NCBI GenBank assembly: GCA_029933995.1 | Contig: JAOZNB010000076.1 | Coordinates: 1-6,234, forward strand | Reading direction: 5' to 3' | Origin: Candidatus Moraniibacteriota bacterium | Lineage (GTDB): Bacteria > Patescibacteriota > Minisyncoccia > Moranbacterales > GCA-2747515 | Length of the DNA: 6,234 bases | In this document: one piece after another, positions 1 through 5,196 of the stretch | Numbering within the stretch: the stretch's first letter is position 1 | How the letters are laid out: every line of letters begins with the position of its first letter | Notes under the pieces: model-generated | Database searches by the model: none | The model's input: only the letters and a program-made list of their open reading frames with translations | What the model was told of the DNA's origin: nothing | Made by a program: the position numbers and the translations under genes

Positions 1-257
1 TTTTTCAGGCACAATAAAATGGATATTATTTAGTATAATTGCGTTTTTTGCATGGTTGATTACTTTTGCTATTACTTTGATAGATTTTTCACTAACTCCA
101 GAATTTCAATCAATTTTAACAACATCTGCTGTAAAAGAAGGATGGAAAATTGTAAGAGATTTTCTTAATATTGCATTTATATTTTTCTTATTATTTAGTG
201 CCTTTGCGACTATTTTTCAAGTATCTAAATATCATATCAAGAGTACTTGGGTGATGA
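1..257 (+). repeat. Direct repeat, copy 1 (VirB6-like N-terminal region)
   Basis: Aligned by eye without gaps at an offset of 1756 bases to 1757-2013, with about 19 mismatches in 257 positions. The first 54 bases and roughly the last 55 are identical, and differences cluster in the middle. Copy 1 touches the left window edge, so the repeat probably extends further upstream. Confidence 0.9.
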
Positions 258-274
258 CACTCCTCAAAATCTGA
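2..274 (+). CDS. Truncated VirB6/TrbL-like membrane protein, 3' part only in window
   Basis: This is the last 90 codons of a frame that is already open at base 2 and ends at TGA 272-274; its start lies outside the window. Residues encoded from base 2 to 256 match residues 74-158 of the full VirB6-like protein downstream with about six substitutions in 85. They include the first membrane helix (beginning GTIKWILFS) and the second (DFLNIAFIFFLLFSAF). After STWVM the frame leaves the homology and ends with TLLKI. The remaining helices and the whole cytoplasmic tail of the full-length homologue are missing, so this cannot be a complete channel subunit. A TTG at 56 could serve as a start but only cuts into the first helix, and the homology runs upstream of it. 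It could be a decaying duplicate, a donor cassette for recombination, or a short expressed membrane protein. Homology is certain; function is not. Confidence 0.75.
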   Translation, partial: FSGTIKWILFSIIAFFAWLITFAITLIDFSLTPEFQSILTTSAVKEGWKIVRDFLNIAFIFFLLFSAFATIFQVSKYHIKSTWVMTLLKI

Positions 275-286
275 CTATTTTGAGGA
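261..286 (+). terminator. Hairpin terminator over the end of the truncated VirB6 frame
   Basis: A perfect 10-bp inverted repeat: TCCTCAAAAT (261-270) pairs with ATTTTGAGGA (277-286) around a 6-base loop (271-276). ATTTTAATATT follows. The TGA stop of the truncated frame lies in the loop. The U-tract is short and interrupted, so termination efficiency is uncertain. The hairpin begins within a few bases of the point where homology to the full gene ends. Confidence 0.55.
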
Positions 287-302
287 ATTTTAATATTATA
301 AA

Positions 303-311
303 TGCTATAAT
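303..311 (+). promoter_or_regulatory. Possible extended -10 promoter
   Basis: TGCTATAAT, an extended -10 identical to the one at 493-501, with no recognisable -35 at 16-18 bp upstream. It follows directly after the 261-286 terminator and would transcribe the region containing the hairpins at 326-339 and 396-447. In AT-rich DNA such matches arise by chance, so this is tentative. Confidence 0.25.
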
Positions 312-395
312 AAAACTGTAATTATTAGAGATTCCTCTACTTGTAAATAGGTTTTTAAATAAGGATATTAAAATAAGTAGACATAAATATATAAA

Positions 396-447
396 AAGCG
401 GTTAAAATTAAGGTTTTGTGTATGAAAAAGGATATAAAACCGCTTAA
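396..447 (+). repeat. Mutually exclusive inverted repeats
   Basis: AAGCGGTT (396-403) is the exact reverse complement of AACCGCTT (438-445). TTAAGGTTTT (408-417) can instead pair with AAAACC (436-441) and TTAA (444-447), leaving GC 442-443 bulged. The right arm is shared, so the two stems exclude each other, as in an attenuator. There is no tight poly-T after the stem, so it is not a standard terminator. Confidence 0.4.
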
Positions 448-472
448 ATATGGTGTTTTTGCGTAAATACTA

Positions 473-501
473 TTGACAAATGTATAAATATATGCTATAA
501 T
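473..501 (+). promoter_or_regulatory. Consensus sigma-70 promoter with extended -10
   Basis: TTGACA (473-478), a 17-bp spacer (479-495) and TATAAT (496-501) match the sigma-70 consensus exactly. A TG at 493-494 gives an extended -10 (TGCTATAAT). Transcription should start at about 508-511. It is the strongest promoter in the window. The nearest gene begins 425 bases downstream, so the product is either a separate RNA or a very long leader for the secreted-protein gene. Confidence 0.85.
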
Positions 502-507
502 ACTTTT

Positions 508-795
508 GTAACGATGAGGTGTATTTAAAAACAGAAAAAGCGTAGTGATAGAACAGTGTTCTGTCAGTACAATTAGTATAGTGAAAAAGAATTGAAAATA
601 GCTTTACAAATTATTGATAATATGCTATTGTTTATTATCAAATGAGATTTACAAGGAAAAAAGATAAAAATTGTTTTTAAAAAAATATTGAGATAATATT
701 AAAATATTTTTCTGGAAATAATGAATATTTCTAGAATGAAATATATAGTTATTTAAAATAGTTATAAATAAATTTTTTTTAAAAATATTTATAAC
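508..795 (+). ncRNA. Candidate structured non-coding RNA or long 5' leader
   Basis: The RNA expected from the promoter at 473-501 would contain successive stem-loops: 542-555 with 557-570; TTGATAATA (614-622) with TATTATCAA (633-641); TTCTGGAAATA (710-720) with TATTTCTAGAA (726-736, one G-U pair); and GTTATAAATA (761-770) with TATTTATAAC (786-795). A run of eight T (773-780) after a weak AU-only stem (749-754 with 766-771) might end the RNA. Otherwise it continues into the gene at 933. It matches no RNA family I recognise (no tRNA, tmRNA, RNase P or 6S signature). The end points are guesses, and AT-rich sequence favours chance pairing. Confidence 0.35.
542..570. repeat. 29-bp imperfect palindrome in the leader
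   Basis: Left arm 542-555 and right arm 557-570 are complementary around G556, except for G545/G567 and a T549/G563 wobble. The inner core AGAACA/TGTTCT is perfect. The outer ends, GTAGTGA and TCAGTAC, resemble the ends of the coding-region palindromes at 4375-4402 and 4933-4960 (GTAGTGA...TCACTAC), though the centres differ. It lies about 33 bases after the predicted transcription start. Confidence 0.55.
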
Positions 796-823
796 AATAT
801 TGAGGATTGTACATGATTTAGTA

Positions 824-890
824 AATATTGTTTCCATGTAGGTTAGTTTTTAACTAATAAAGGTAAGTTTATCTACATGGAAATAATATT
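824..890. repeat. 18-bp inverted repeat with nested hairpin upstream of the secreted-protein gene
   Basis: Arm 824-841 is the reverse complement of arm 873-890 at 17 of 18 positions; the exception is a G-T pair at 830/884. The core is TTTCCATGTAG / CTACATGGAAA. The 31-base centre contains another perfect hairpin, TTAGTT (843-848) with AACTAA (852-857). It ends 42 bases before the start codon. It could be an operator, a leader structure or the remnant of a small mobile element. Confidence 0.7.
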
Positions 891-904
891 ATAACTAAAT
901 TAAA

Positions 905-926
905 TTCTGCTACGAGCAGAAGGGAG
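905..926 (+). promoter_or_regulatory. Hairpin abutting a Shine-Dalgarno site
   Basis: TTCTGC (905-910) pairs with GCAGAA (916-921) around TACGA. The ribosome site AGGGAG (921-926) starts on the last base of the stem and is 6 bases from the ATG at 933. This is the only clear Shine-Dalgarno sequence in the window. The stem may keep the site accessible or stabilise the 5' end; its effect cannot be read from sequence alone. Confidence 0.6.
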
Positions 927-932
927 AACACA

Positions 933-1409
933 ATGAGAAATTTTAAAAACGTAGTTTCTTTTTTTGCTATCACAGTAGTAATGGTAATTACCTCTGTTTC
1001 AGTTGCTAATGCAGGTTGGTTTTCGAAAACTCCTGAGCAGCAGATCGAGGAGATTATTATTGATACAGTTATGAAGGGTGCTAAAATTATTGGGTTAAAT
1101 GATGTTATTAAAAAAAGTATAAAAGTTACAATAATAAATCAGACCATAAATGATTCATTGACCCGTAAAACTTATTCAGAAGTCACACTCCTGTCGAAGG
1201 AATGGGGAAAATATCAGATTGCTGTTTACACTAGATGTGTAAAAGAAGATGGTAAGATGAAAGTGGCTGATGGTACAGTTGCTATAAATTCAATTGATTA
1301 TAATAATGATGATGTTAAGAAAGTTTATAAGGCTTCGGGTATAAAATTTCGCAATGTGGTACTAGGTGTAAATAGTCACACAGTTGCTGTATACTATGAT
1401 CCTCGATAA
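933..1409 (+). CDS. Small secreted protein of unknown function
   Basis: A 158-residue protein with a classic Sec signal peptide: basic start (MRNFK), hydrophobic core at about residues 7-21 and a predicted signal peptidase I site after ANA at residues 25-27. The mature protein is about 131 residues, starts GWFSK and has no further membrane segment. It has an acidic/hydrophobic helical stretch (QQIEEIIIDTVMKG), then alternating hydrophobic and polar segments that suggest beta strands. There is a single cysteine in the mature part (in YTRCVKE), so no internal disulfide is possible. I do not recognise a family. The ATG at 933 is supported by AGGGAG six bases upstream. It stands alone between the truncated and full VirB6-like genes, with its own terminator. 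Codon choice (GAG, CAG, CTG, CTC, ACC) looks somewhat less AT-biased than the secretion genes, and they lack a Shine-Dalgarno site, so it may have been acquired separately. It could be a surface or exported protein linked to the secretion system; that is inference. Confidence 0.85.
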   Translation: MRNFKNVVSFFAITVVMVITSVSVANAGWFSKTPEQQIEEIIIDTVMKGAKIIGLNDVIKKSIKVTIINQTINDSLTRKTYSEVTLLSKEWGKYQIAVYTRCVKEDGKMKVADGTVAINSIDYNNDDVKKVYKASGIKFRNVVLGVNSHTVAVYYDPR

Positions 1410-1440
1410 TCCCCTCGAAGTCATTGACTTTCAGGTTTAT

Positions 1441-1484
1441 AAAAGTCATTTAGATTTAATAATCTAAATGGCTTTTCTTTTTTT
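1441..1484 (+). terminator. Strong intrinsic terminator of the secreted-protein gene
   Basis: A 16-bp stem (1441-1456 with 1461-1476, one G-U pair) around loop TAAT. The 3' arm ends in TTTT and, after C1477, seven more T (1478-1484) follow. It lies 31 bases after the stop codon. A small hairpin, AAGTC-ATT-GACTT (1418-1430), precedes it. It separates the secreted-protein gene from the VirB6-like gene. Confidence 0.9.
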
Positions 1485-1494
1485 ATGGATTATG

Positions 1495-1503
1495 TGATAT
1501 ACT
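1495..1503 (+). promoter_or_regulatory. Extended -10 promoter of the VirB6-like gene
   Basis: TGATATACT: a TATACT hexamer (1498-1503) with an extended -10 TG. No good -35 is seen; the expected place lies in the T-tract of the preceding terminator. A start near 1510 would give a leader of about 30 bases containing the 1511-1526 palindrome. Because the preceding unit ends in a strong terminator, a promoter is needed here. Confidence 0.5.
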
Positions 1504-1510
1504 TATATAG

Positions 1511-1526
1511 GTAAAAATATTTTTAC
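1511..1526. promoter_or_regulatory. Perfect 16-bp palindrome before the VirB6-like gene
   Basis: GTAAAAAT (1511-1518) followed immediately by ATTTTTAC (1519-1526), a perfect self-complementary sequence 7 bases after the -10 and 12 bases before the ATG. With no loop, it is better suited to a dimeric DNA-binding protein than to an RNA hairpin. It occupies the position where a Shine-Dalgarno site would normally lie. Its A/T-only core lowers its significance. Confidence 0.5.
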
Positions 1527-1538
1527 AAGATTTTAAAT

Positions 1539-3641
1539 ATGAAACAAAAGTTTAAAAAAAATAAAAGAAAATTATATACATCAATATTGTTATTTAGTGG
1601 AATATTTTTAATGTTATTTAATATTCATTTAGGTGATAATATGAAGTTGGAGACTTGTTTTGTTCAGGCAACGACGCCGCCCAGCACTAATCCAGTAGCA
1701 AATTCAGGTAATGGTCCAGTAATAAATGATGTAAATGCAATAGCAGGTATAGCTAGTTTTTCAGGCACAATAAAATGGATATTATTTAGTATAATTGCGT
1801 TTTTTGCATGGCTTATTACATTTGGTATTACTTTGATAGATTTTACATTAACTCCAGAATTTCAATCAATTTTAAGGATGAATGCTGTAAAAGAGGGATG
1901 GGAAATTGTAAGAGATTTTCTTAATATTGCTTTTATATTCTTCTTACTTTTTAGTGCTTTTGCGACTATTTTTCAAGTATCTAAATATCATATCAAGAGT
2001 ACTTGGGTGATGATTGTTGTTATGGCACTTCTGGTTAACTTTTCATGGCCAATCTCACGTATCATTATAGATATATCAAATGTAACAATGGCTTATATAA
2101 TAGGTGATGATAATATAAATGGTGGTGTAACAAGCAGAAATGCACTTATGGCTACGATTGGTGAAGGTTCTGGTTTTGCAGCTGCCATAATTGGTGTTGA
2201 TACAAATGATCCTAAATTATACAATGCGACGACTAAAACACTGGATGTTGTAATGAAAGAAACTGAGTGGGTTAATTTATTTATGGGAATTGTTTTTTCA
2301 TTTATGTTTATGGTTACAGTTATGGCTATTGCTATGATTTTAGTTATTCGTACAATTGCGTTAGCTGTATTGATAATTTTTGCCTCAGTAGGATTTATTG
2401 CAGCAGCATTTCCATCGACAAAATCATTTTCTAGTAGTTGGTGGAGTTCACTTCTGAAATATGCATTTATAGGACCTATTTTAATTTTTATGTTATTTTT
2501 GTCATCAAAAATTATGATGGAAGTAGCATCCAATCCAAATAGTGAATATAATCAAGGGGTACAAACAGCAATGAATAATAATGCAAAAGGAACTAGTGAA
2601 GAATTAAAAGCCTCTATAATTCATGGTATGAAATTTATTGTTCCAATTATTATTTTATGGACAGGAATAATTGCTGCGGGAAAATTAGGAGATGGTGCAT
2701 CTAGTATGGTCTTGGGCATGGCACGTAGTGCTCCAAAGAGAGCTTGGGGTGCAACTAAGTGGGGCAGTAAAAACACTGCTAAAGGAGTTGACTATGGTAT
2801 GGGAGCTGCGGTAAATAGAGTTGCAAAATCTGATAATAAAATTGTAAGTGGTGTTGGTAAAGGAATGGCAAACGTGAGATCTATTCCAGATAGAATTGGA
2901 AATATTAATAAAAAACGTAAAGAAAGTTATGAAGATGTAATGGCAGAAACAAAGGCACGTGCACTTAATACAGGTGGTCCTGGTGGTGATAAAAATGCGT
3001 TAAAAAAGAATGAAGATAAACAAGTTGCAAAAGAAATGAAAAAGATTAAAGAAGATGGATTTTCAATTGACACAATGATGTCTGAAGTTAGTACCACTGA
3101 TGAAGGGCCACGTCAAACAGCACTTTTGGAGTCTATGGCTAATCATAAACAATTTGGTAAAGGTGATTCTAAAAATTATGTACAAATTACAGATATGTTT
3201 ACAAATATGGACAAGGGCTTACGTGGATCGCTAGAAGGTAAATTAAAGAATGAGGGCAAGGGTCAATTAGTGGCACAAAATTTAGCAAAAGAAGTGCATG
3301 CTGAAGCACGGGAATCAGGAAATCCAATAACACATAAGGAATCGCTAGAAAAAGCTTCAATAAAAGTTTTTGGTGGTATGGATGGCAAAACTTTGGCAAA
3401 ACAAGATGTGTGGAAAAAAGGTGGTATTGATAATGTGGTGATGCGTAAGGTGGCAGAAGATAGGGTTAATAGTGATGAGTTTGGTGCTAAACAAAAACAA
3501 GAATTTAGTAGTAGTATGACAAAGGAGATGCATATTGATAAAGAAGCAGCTGAGACAGAATTAGCAACTAGGAGACGAGAAACAGAAGAGCGGGTGGCAG
3601 ATGTAACGGAACAAGAAAATTTAAGAGATATGAATACTTAA
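1539..3641 (+). CDS. VirB6/TrbL-like polytopic type IV secretion membrane protein
   Basis: A 700-residue protein, probably the inner-membrane channel subunit of a type IV secretion/conjugation system. The N-terminus is strongly basic (MKQKFKKNKRK) with a hydrophobic stretch (12-30), giving a signal peptide (possible cleavage after FVQA, residue 44) or anchor. A Thr/Pro/Asn-rich linker follows. Membrane helices are at about 78-101, 126-147, 156-180, 246-270, 272-291, 304-326 and 364-382, including the aromatic segment SSSWWSSLLKYAFIGPI. From about residue 395 to the end there is a hydrophilic, charged, mostly helical tail starting with Gly/Ala/Lys-rich sequence (RAWGATKWGSKNTAKG), probably cytoplasmic. 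That arrangement is typical of VirB6/TrbL-type proteins. The ATG at 1539 is chosen because it gives the complete signal sequence; no Shine-Dalgarno site is visible. The two-domain gene starts 9 bases after its stop. Residues 74-158 are duplicated at the window's left edge. The family call rests on topology and context, not on a catalytic motif. Confidence 0.8.
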   Translation: MKQKFKKNKRKLYTSILLFSGIFLMLFNIHLGDNMKLETCFVQATTPPSTNPVANSGNGPVINDVNAIAGIASFSGTIKWILFSIIAFFAWLITFGITLIDFTLTPEFQSILRMNAVKEGWEIVRDFLNIAFIFFLLFSAFATIFQVSKYHIKSTWVMIVVMALLVNFSWPISRIIIDISNVTMAYIIGDDNINGGVTSRNALMATIGEGSGFAAAIIGVDTNDPKLYNATTKTLDVVMKETEWVNLFMGIVFSFMFMVTVMAIAMILVIRTIALAVLIIFASVGFIAAAFPSTKSFSSSWWSSLLKYAFIGPILIFMLFLSSKIMMEVASNPNSEYNQGVQTAMNNNAKGTSEELKASIIHGMKFIVPIIILWTGIIAAGKLGDGASSMVLGMARSAPKRAWGATKWGSKNTAKGVDYGMGAAVNRVAKSDNKIVSGVGKGMANVRSIPDRIGNINKKRKESYEDVMAETKARALNTGGPGGDKNALKKNEDKQVAKEMKKIKEDGFSIDTMMSEVSTTDEGPRQTALLESMANHKQFGKGDSKNYVQITDMFTNMDKGLRGSLEGKLKNEGKGQLVAQNLAKEVHAEARESGNPITHKESLEKASIKVFGGMDGKTLAKQDVWKKGGIDNVVMRKVAEDRVNSDEFGAKQKQEFSSSMTKEMHIDKEAAETELATRRRETEERVADVTEQENLRDMNT
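1757..2013 (+). repeat. Direct repeat, copy 2 (inside the full VirB6-like gene)
   Basis: Gapless match to 1-257, about 93% identical. It covers codons 74-158 and the first two membrane helices after the signal sequence. Most differences change amino acids (TTS to RMN, K to E, A to G, S to T), so copy 1 has diverged without losing its reading frame. Homology ends sharply at TGATGA (2008-2013). Confidence 0.9.
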
Positions 3642-3650
3642 AAAACATAA

Positions 3651-5162
3651 GTGAAAAAAGAAATAGAAAAAAGTAAATATTTTCCAATGATGGCAGGATC
3701 TGAAATATCTGATATTTTTAGCGATGAAAGTACGCAACTATGGGATAAATTTCATCAACTACCACAAAAAACACAGAATTTATTAAAATCAGATCAGATT
3801 GTAGAATTTATATATGATGTAGAGAGGCGATATTATTTGCAGGATGAAATGACGGAGGAATTTTCACGTACTGTGCGTGCGTATTTTTTGCGTGAAATTA
3901 CATTGGAAGGTTTTGTACAAAAAGTATCTCAAATATGTAAAACATCAGCAGAAGAAGCTAATAGATTATTACAGTCCATTAATAATATTGTAGTGAATAA
4001 AGAGGGGGAACAAAAACAACAAAATGTCGTAAAATTAAAATTTAGTGAAATAATAAATAAGTATCCAAAAATATTAAATCAAATCATTACAAATAAAGTA
4101 ATTATAACAAAACCATTTTTACAACCACTAAAACCAACAATAAAAAACTGGATAATGGTATACGAAAAAATTCTCGGTGTTAGTATACACACAATGATTG
4201 AAAGAGGTGATTTTGTATTTAGAGCAGAAGCAACAAAAGGATTGGATGAGGGAGATAGAAAAAAACTATTAGCTTTATTCAAAGCACGTGATGAGGATGG
4301 TGAATTATTTGTAAATACTGATGACGTAGAGGTTGCTTTTGAGTATGTTGAAAAAAGTAATATAACAAAAAAACGTAGTGACATGTCTAGACCTGTCACT
4401 ACACAATCAAAATCAGATGTATTAACATCTTTTGAGGGTGTTCAAGGTGCTACAAATACAGGTGTTAAACTTCATCAAAGCCACAGCACAATAAAACAAG
4501 AAATAAATGAAGAACAAATTGAAAATCACTTTCAAAAAGGATTACAGCAAAATAATACAAAATTAAAGACAACTACACATGATGGAATGATGGATATGAA
4601 AAAACAGGGTAAAATAAAAGGTGTGCAGACGACCAAACAGAGTATTGTAAATAAAGATATGTCACGACCCGTCGCTACACGAGCTGTAAACAGTGGTGTT
4701 CGTGGTGATATGAAGATAATGACAGGAGTTGTTGATACAAAAAATACAAAACCAAATATACGACCTGTCACTGTGCAAAATAATAATGAAATACAAAATC
4801 AAGCTCCAAATGTATCACCACAGATGCAAATTGAAGATGGAGTATTAAATGATCTAAAAAAAGAAATAGAAAAAAATAGAACTGAAATGAATCAATTACA
4901 AAACCCTAAAGTTAATAATATAGTACAAAAAAGTAGTGACAGGTCTAGACCTATCATTACGAAGGTGAATGCAAAATCTAATACCCCACAAAAAACACAA
5001 AAAAAATCAAACACAACTGGTACAATTAGCTTTAGCTCAAATCATGTGATGCCAGCAGAAAAACCAAATCAAAAAACAGCTGAAAAAGAAAAATTAGTAA
5101 AACAACAGGTAAAACATATAGAAATGAAACCAATGGGACATTCACATGATTTGTCTGAATAA
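3651..5162 (+). CDS. Uncharacterised two-domain protein of the secretion locus with repeat-bearing disordered tail
   Basis: A 503-residue soluble protein with no signal peptide or membrane helix. Domain 1 (about 28-115) is all-helical, with the patterns QLWDKFHQLPQ and LQSINNIVV at its ends. Domain 2 (about 128-234) contains PTIKNWIMVYEKILG (162-176), IERGDFVFRAE (183-193) and KKLLALFKARDEDGELFV (204-221). I recall both domain types in hypothetical proteins at the same place in other candidate-phyla secretion loci; a profile search is needed to confirm this. Residues 236-503 are Asn/Gln/Lys/Thr-rich and look disordered. They carry four copies of a short motif: DMSRPVTTQ (244), DMSRPVATR (336), NIRPVTVQ (369) and DRSRPIITK (430). 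The GTG start at 3651 is 9 bases after the VirB6-like stop; ATG 3687 (MAGSEIS) is an alternative that keeps both domains. No Shine-Dalgarno site is seen. It is probably a cytoplasmic accessory or adaptor of the transfer machine, by position only. Confidence 0.8.
   Translation: MKKEIEKSKYFPMMAGSEISDIFSDESTQLWDKFHQLPQKTQNLLKSDQIVEFIYDVERRYYLQDEMTEEFSRTVRAYFLREITLEGFVQKVSQICKTSAEEANRLLQSINNIVVNKEGEQKQQNVVKLKFSEIINKYPKILNQIITNKVIITKPFLQPLKPTIKNWIMVYEKILGVSIHTMIERGDFVFRAEATKGLDEGDRKKLLALFKARDEDGELFVNTDDVEVAFEYVEKSNITKKRSDMSRPVTTQSKSDVLTSFEGVQGATNTGVKLHQSHSTIKQEINEEQIENHFQKGLQQNNTKLKTTTHDGMMDMKKQGKIKGVQTTKQSIVNKDMSRPVATRAVNSGVRGDMKIMTGVVDTKNTKPNIRPVTVQNNNEIQNQAPNVSPQMQIEDGVLNDLKKEIEKNRTEMNQLQNPKVNNIVQKSSDRSRPIITKVNAKSNTPQKTQKKSNTTGTISFSSNHVMPAEKPNQKTAEKEKLVKQQVKHIEMKPMGHSHDLSE
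4375..4402. repeat. 28-bp near-perfect palindrome inside the 503-residue protein gene, copy 1
   Basis: Bases 4375-4388 and 4389-4402 are complementary at 13 of 14 positions; the exception is T4384/C4393. The centre is GTCTAGAC and the ends are GTAGTGACA and TGTCACTAC. It encodes the first SRPV motif (residues 244-250). It matches copy 2 (4933-4960) at 25 of 28 positions. Confidence 0.8.
4651..4678 (+). repeat. Degenerate copy of the palindromic repeat
   Basis: Aligned through the DMSRPV codons, this matches the 4375-4402 element at 20 of 28 positions, but the arms are no longer well paired and the TCTAGA centre is lost. A further half copy (CGACCTGTCACT, 4761-4772) preserves only the right arm. 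Both fall in the same protein motif series. Confidence 0.5.
4933..4960. repeat. 28-bp palindrome inside the 503-residue protein gene, copy 2
   Basis: Bases 4933-4946 and 4947-4960 pair at 12 of 14 positions (mismatches 4936/4957 and 4940/4953), around the same TCTAGA centre as copy 1. It encodes DRSRPI (430-435). Sharing 25 of 28 bases with copy 1 across 558 bases of otherwise unlike sequence indicates a true DNA repeat. Confidence 0.75.
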
Positions 5163-5196
5163 TAATTAGATTCATCTAGAGTAAAAAATGAACGTG

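Larger units (their letters stand above)
275..932. other. Long non-coding region with promoter and inverted repeats
   Basis: No convincing protein gene is present in about 650 bases on either strand. A 62-codon minus-strand frame (649-837) is compositionally ordinary AT-rich noise with no ribosome site. The region holds a weak extended -10 (303-311), alternative hairpins (396-447), a consensus promoter (473-501), a palindrome (542-570), stem-loops at 614-641, 710-736 and 761-795, a long inverted repeat (824-890) and a hairpin beside the ribosome site (905-921). The density of inverted repeats suggests RNA-level or DNA-level function rather than simple degraded sequence. Confidence 0.7.

Noticed and set aside
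643..681. Short leader peptide frame (ATG AGA TTT ... TAA, 12 residues)
   Set aside because: No ribosome site and no residue bias that would suggest an attenuator; expected by chance.
749..780. Terminator formed by TTATTT/AAATAA plus eight T
   Set aside because: The stem is six A-U pairs with an 11-base loop, too weak to claim as an intrinsic terminator; mentioned only as a possible RNA end.
649..837. 62-codon open frame on the minus strand
   Set aside because: No ribosome site, Ile/Asn/Phe/Lys-rich translation typical of random AT-rich DNA, and it overlaps clear inverted repeats of the plus-strand leader.
275..932. CRISPR array, tRNA or other known RNA gene in the non-coding stretch
   Set aside because: No regularly spaced direct repeats, no tRNA arm signatures and no CCA end were seen on either strand.
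2093..2533. 146-codon minus-strand frame, and similar ones at 3199-3399, 4079-4399, 4532-4771 and 5220-5588
   Set aside because: All lie opposite well-supported plus-strand genes with membrane or family signatures and have no promoter or ribosome site; they are shadows of those genes.
4377..4400. Palindromes at 4375-4402 and 4933-4960 as intragenic terminators or recombination target sites
   Set aside because: No T-tract follows either one, both are in frame inside an intact gene, and nothing nearby encodes a recombinase; they are reported as repeats only.
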